From the NCBI GenBank assembly GCA_025464545.1, contig JAODMA010000040.1, positions 1 to 8,124 on the forward strand: a stretch of DNA of 8,124 nt. The letters run 5' to 3'. This document shows, piece after piece, positions 5,959-8,124 of this stretch (its first letter is position 1; each line of letters opens with the position of its first letter). Source of the DNA: Arthrobacter sp. Lineage in GTDB: Bacteria; Actinomycetota; Actinomycetes; Actinomycetales; Micrococcaceae. Under the pieces are notes generated by a model. The model ran no database searches. It was not told the origin of the DNA and saw only the letters and a list, made by a program, of their open reading frames with translations. The translations under genes and the position numbers were made by a program.

Positions 5959-6213
5959 TCAGGCCTCTCCGAAAATGCGGCCGGCCAGCCTCGCCTCGAA
6001 TCGTGCCGCCTGCTCCGGCGTGACCTGGTTCAGCCCGACGGCGCGGGCCAGGTCCGTGTGGACACCGTCCATGCGCGCCGAGGCATCGGGGGCCGGGCTC
6101 AGGATGATGGAGGCCGCCAGCGCGGCGGCGGCAACAGAGGTCGCCGTCGCGGCCAGCGTGGTGGCAGCGGCGGCGGTGGTGCGGGTGACGTAGCGGACGG
6201 CCTTATGGTGCAT
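5959..6213 (-). CDS. Small Ala-rich exported or membrane protein
   Basis: The 84-residue protein starts at ATG 6213 with GAAAGG 7 bases upstream. After a basic start (MHHKAVRYVTRT) comes a long Ala/Thr/Val/Ile hydrophobic stretch (about 13-38) ending in SPAPDASA, consistent with a signal peptide cleaved after ASA or with one membrane helix. The remaining ~36 residues (GVHTDLARAVGLNQVTPEQAARFEARL...) look helical and soluble. I recognise no family. It is divergent from yajQ, and its stop lies 161 bases before the 5' end of tRNA-Tyr on the same strand. The longer frame back to 6342 is rejected because the ribosome site and signal sequence fix the start. Confidence 0.65.
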   Translation of the reverse strand: MHHKAVRYVTRTTAAAATTLAATATSVAAAALAASIILSPAPDASARMDGVHTDLARAVGLNQVTPEQAARFEARLAGRIFGEA

Positions 6214-6411
6214 GTTTTTGCCTTTCAGCAGCGGTTCCAACCCGTGCAACTCTTCCGCGCCTGGCTTCGTTCCCGCCGTGATTGAGCTATGAGCGGACTG
6301 TGAAACGTCGTCCCGCCCGGCCGCCCTCCAGAACGGGGGCATCCGTACTAGGCTGGAATGCAGACAACCGGCCTCACATCAGGCACCCGGCTAACCATCA
6401 GGAGGAAAGTC

Positions 6412-6903
6412 ATGGCAGGCGAATCCACGTTCGACGTCGTCAGCAAGGTAGACAAGCAGGAGGTCGCCAACGCGCTGAACCAAGCACAAAAGGAAATTGC
6501 CCAGCGCTACGACTTCAAGGGCGTCGGCGCCGAGGTTGATTTCAGCGGCGAGAAGATCCTGATGAAGGCCAACTCGGAAGAGCGGGTGCTGGCGGTGCTC
6601 GACGTGCTGCAGTCCAAGCTCATCCGCCGCGGCATCTCGCTGAAGTCCCTCGACACTGGCGAGCCCTACGCCTCCGGCAAGGAATTCCGGCTCGAGGCCT
6701 CCATCAAGGAGGGCATCGCCCAGGACCTCGCCAAGAAGATCAACAAGCTGATCCGGGACGAGGCCCCCAAGTCCGTTAAGTCGCAGATCCAGGGCGACGA
6801 GCTCCGGGTGACGTCGAAGTCCCGCGATGACCTCCAGGAGACCATGAACCTGCTCAAGGGCTTCGACGAAGCCGACCTGCAGTTCGTCAACTTCCGCAGC
6901 TAA
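6412..6903 (+). CDS. yajQ: YajQ family nucleotide-binding protein (DUF520)
   Basis: The 163-residue product is a full-length YajQ. It opens with ESTFDVVSKVDKQEVANAL, has RYDFKG near residue 32-37, the central KEFRLEASIKEGIAQDLAKK-type block, and the closing IQGDELRVTSKSRDDLQ and LQFVNFR motifs, all characteristic of the two-ferredoxin-like-domain family. Members bind nucleotides or RNA, and some Xanthomonas and Pseudomonas members bind cyclic di-GMP and act with transcription factors; the role in actinobacteria is not settled. The ATG at 6412 follows AGGAGG (6400-6405) by 6 bases; a longer frame to 6358 lacks support. The C-terminus is near canonical, ending one Ser past NFR. The gene converges with an integrase gene only 19 bases away. 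Confidence 0.96.
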   Translation: MAGESTFDVVSKVDKQEVANALNQAQKEIAQRYDFKGVGAEVDFSGEKILMKANSEERVLAVLDVLQSKLIRRGISLKSLDTGEPYASGKEFRLEASIKEGIAQDLAKKINKLIRDEAPKSVKSQIQGDELRVTSKSRDDLQETMNLLKGFDEADLQFVNFRS

Positions 6904-6922
6904 GCCCACTTCTGCCGCGTGA

Positions 6923-8032
6923 TTACACGGAAGTTGCTTCCGTAGTCCGCGCAGAGTCCGCAGAATCCCCGAGGACCGCAGCGATCAGCCTTGATCCTGC
7001 GGTCCTTGTTTTGTCTTCGGCAGTCGGCCAGAGGTGAGAGTAAGTGTTGAGAGTAATCGAAGGCACTGCGTGGCCGAGTGCCCGCTGCACGGTTACGACG
7101 TCGCACCCATCGGCGATGAGTCCGGAAGCGTAGAAGTGTCGGAGGTCATGAAGGGTGAATTCGCCTATGCCGGAGGCTTCGCGAACCTGCCGCCAGCGAT
7201 CGGCCGCTGAGTTGCGGTTGAAGTACGTGCCGCCGTACCCGAACAGCCATTTCTCTTCGCCGAAGACTCCGATGGTTTCGACATGCATGGCTAGGACTTT
7301 GACCAGCTCATCGGCCACGTAGACAACCCGTTCGGAGCCATGCTTGGGCGGAACGACCTCTGCCGACGTTTTGGTGTTTCCTTGGATCTGCCGAGAGACC
7401 CTGATAGTCCTGCGCAGGAAGTCCACGTCCGCGAGCTGTAGGCCCGCTGCTTCGCCCAGGCGGAGCCCGGCAAACGCGCAGACGGAGATGAAGGGGGCAA
7501 ACCAGTCCGGGGCGGCCTCCAGCGCGTCCCCGAGCTGCTTTCCCGTGGGAATTGTCATGGCTGCTTCACGACGGCGCTCACGGGGCAGCTTCGCTCCCGC
7601 ACAAGGGTTTTCCGAGATGACCTTATCCGTGACTGCCGCGCGGAAGGCGGAACTGACGATGTTGTAATAGACCTTCACCGTGGCCGGCGCCAGCCTCCCG
7701 GACATCCCCTTGACCCAAGCCTGCACGTGGGACGGCAGGATGGAACGGATCTGATGCTCGCGGAATGTGGCTATCGCGAGCGCCTGTTCGGCTTTCAGTT
7801 TGGTTCCGGTGGCCCAAACCTGAGCAGCCGCCCATTGCTCAAACCACTGGGCAAAGGTGATCTTCCCGGCCTTCGGATCCACGTACCGGCCTGTGACCAC
7901 AGAGGCCGTCACTTCATCAAGCCACCGCTGAGCGTCTACCTTCCGGGCAAAGTGCCTGGCATGTTCTTTCCCTGCGCGGTCGCGGTAGCGGGCCCGCCAG
8001 GACCCGCTATCCCTTTTCTGGATGCTTGCCAT
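6923..8032 (-). CDS. Tyrosine recombinase (site-specific integrase)
   Basis: The 369-residue protein is a complete phage/ICE-type tyrosine recombinase that would integrate or excise a mobile element. An N-terminal AP2-like arm-binding domain (IQKRDSGSWRARYRD..GKEHARHFARK, residues 4-31) precedes a SAM-like core-binding domain (about 58-145) and the catalytic domain. All active residues are present: R191 (AGLRLGEAAGL), K230 (PPKHGSERVV), H295 and R298 (HDLRH), H321 (LGHAVPS) and Y331 (NTYSHL). The ATG at 8032 follows GGGAGAGG with a 4-5 base gap; the longer frame to 8107 is not needed. The gene overlaps the end of an upstream frame by 26 bases, and its 3' end reaches to 19 bases from the yajQ stop. 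The C-terminal ~25 residues are encoded over terminator-like DNA, so the end of the protein may be supplied by the chromosome. Confidence 0.95.
   Translation of the reverse strand: MASIQKRDSGSWRARYRDRAGKEHARHFARKVDAQRWLDEVTASVVTGRYVDPKAGKITFAQWFEQWAAAQVWATGTKLKAEQALAIATFREHQIRSILPSHVQAWVKGMSGRLAPATVKVYYNIVSSAFRAAVTDKVISENPCAGAKLPRERRREAAMTIPTGKQLGDALEAAPDWFAPFISVCAFAGLRLGEAAGLQLADVDFLRRTIRVSRQIQGNTKTSAEVVPPKHGSERVVYVADELVKVLAMHVETIGVFGEEKWLFGYGGTYFNRNSAADRWRQVREASGIGEFTLHDLRHFYASGLIADGCDVVTVQRALGHAVPSITLNTYSHLWPTAEDKTRTAGSRLIAAVLGDSADSARTTEATSV
6927..6961. repeat. Hairpin and tandem repeat in the integrase 3' end
   Basis: ACGGAAG-TTG-CTTCCGT (6927-6943) is a perfect 7-base hairpin. It is followed by AGTCCGC at 6944-6950 and again at 6955-6961, an 11-base period. 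Both lie inside the last codons of the intact integrase and within 60 bases of the yajQ stop, where an attachment core would be expected. The repeat also simply encodes DSADSA, so coding bias could explain part of it. Confidence 0.4.
6972..7016 (+). terminator. Intrinsic terminator of yajQ, inside the integrase gene
   Basis: AGGACCGCAG (6972-6981) pairs with CTGCGGTCCT (6997-7006), and GATCA/TGATC (6983-6987 with 6992-6996) extends the stem inward past one unpaired C, closing a 4-base loop. On the plus strand TTGTTTTGTC follows. It lies about 70 bases after the yajQ stop in the correct orientation, and overlaps the integrase codons for LIAAVLG. Confidence 0.7.
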
Positions 8033-8124
8033 GCAACCTCTCCCGCATTCCGTTTTCCGAGCTTGGTCTTGCGTCAATATCGATACGTTCAAGTTCAGCA
8101 CGCTCATCGTCGGGCATATCTGCC
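8007..8124 (-). CDS. Partial upstream frame overlapping the integrase start
   Basis: A minus-strand frame enters from the right edge and ends at TAG 8009-8007, inside the first nine codons of the integrase. The visible residues are acidic at first (MPDDERAELERIDIDARPS) and basic at the end (RERLHGKHPEKG). Such overlap suggests translational coupling, as between small excisionase, regulator or replication genes and int in actinobacterial elements. Too little is present to name it. It may be only the tail of a longer gene, or start at ATG 8117 as a 37-residue peptide. Confidence 0.4.
   Translation of the reverse strand, partial: ADMPDDERAELERIDIDARPSSENGMRERLHGKHPEKG

Noticed and set aside
6391..6909. 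172-residue minus-strand frame opposite yajQ
   Set aside because: Antisense shadow of a gene with unambiguous YajQ motifs.
8112..8124. Second copy of the tRNA-Tyr end at the right edge (ATATCTGCC)
   Set aside because: Only 7 bases (ATCTGCC) match the acceptor stem and the neighbouring bases do not, so it is not evidence of an att repeat.
1..8124. CRISPR array, toxin-antitoxin pair or defence system
   Set aside because: No regularly spaced repeats, cas-like genes or paired small toxin/antitoxin frames with coupled starts could be identified.

Overview
The window looks like chromosomal DNA of a high-GC actinobacterium, most likely an Arthrobacter-like member of the Micrococcaceae. This is inferred from strong GC-biased third codon positions, GTG/TTG starts with AGGAGG-type ribosome sites, DinB/DUF664, DUF1810 and MgtC/SapB proteins of actinobacterial style, a possible leaderless promoter, and a tRNA-Tyr gene close to yajQ. 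No rRNA, CRISPR array or replication origin is visible.

Left part (1-3650), ordinary accessory chromosome. A minus-strand pair encodes an MgtC/SapB-type membrane protein followed by an overlapping RimJ/RimL-like GNAT acetyltransferase. Next come a plus-strand DUF1810 protein, a minus-strand DinB/DUF664 protein with an apparently leaderless start, and two small plus-strand proteins of unknown function separated by two large overlapping hairpins.

Middle part (3651-5650), a scrambled segment of gene debris. It holds a plus-strand gene broken by at least two frameshifts and an intact minus-strand gene for a secreted protein with polysaccharide-lyase-like motifs. That gene is translationally coupled to a short or truncated upstream frame. 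A short stretch resembling an IS3-family transposase follows, then the C-terminal half of a tyrosine recombinase pointing at tRNA-Tyr. This is best read as the worn edge of an old mobile element that used tRNA-Tyr as its integration site.

Right part (5651-8124). A short core-genome segment holds tRNA-Tyr (minus) with its terminator, a small Ala-rich membrane or exported protein (minus) and yajQ (plus). A second, intact and unrelated tyrosine recombinase (minus) follows, running into the 3' end of yajQ, and an upstream frame overlapping its start leaves the window at the right edge. The core segment is therefore bracketed by two integrase genes that both point inward. The yajQ-side terminator hairpin lies inside the coding sequence of the intact integrase, which suggests the attachment site is at or in the 3' end of that gene.

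I found no clearly new multi-gene system. The points most worth checking are the double integration site around tRNA-Tyr/yajQ, the secreted lyase-like protein with its cut-off upstream partner, and the paired hairpins at 3271-3341.
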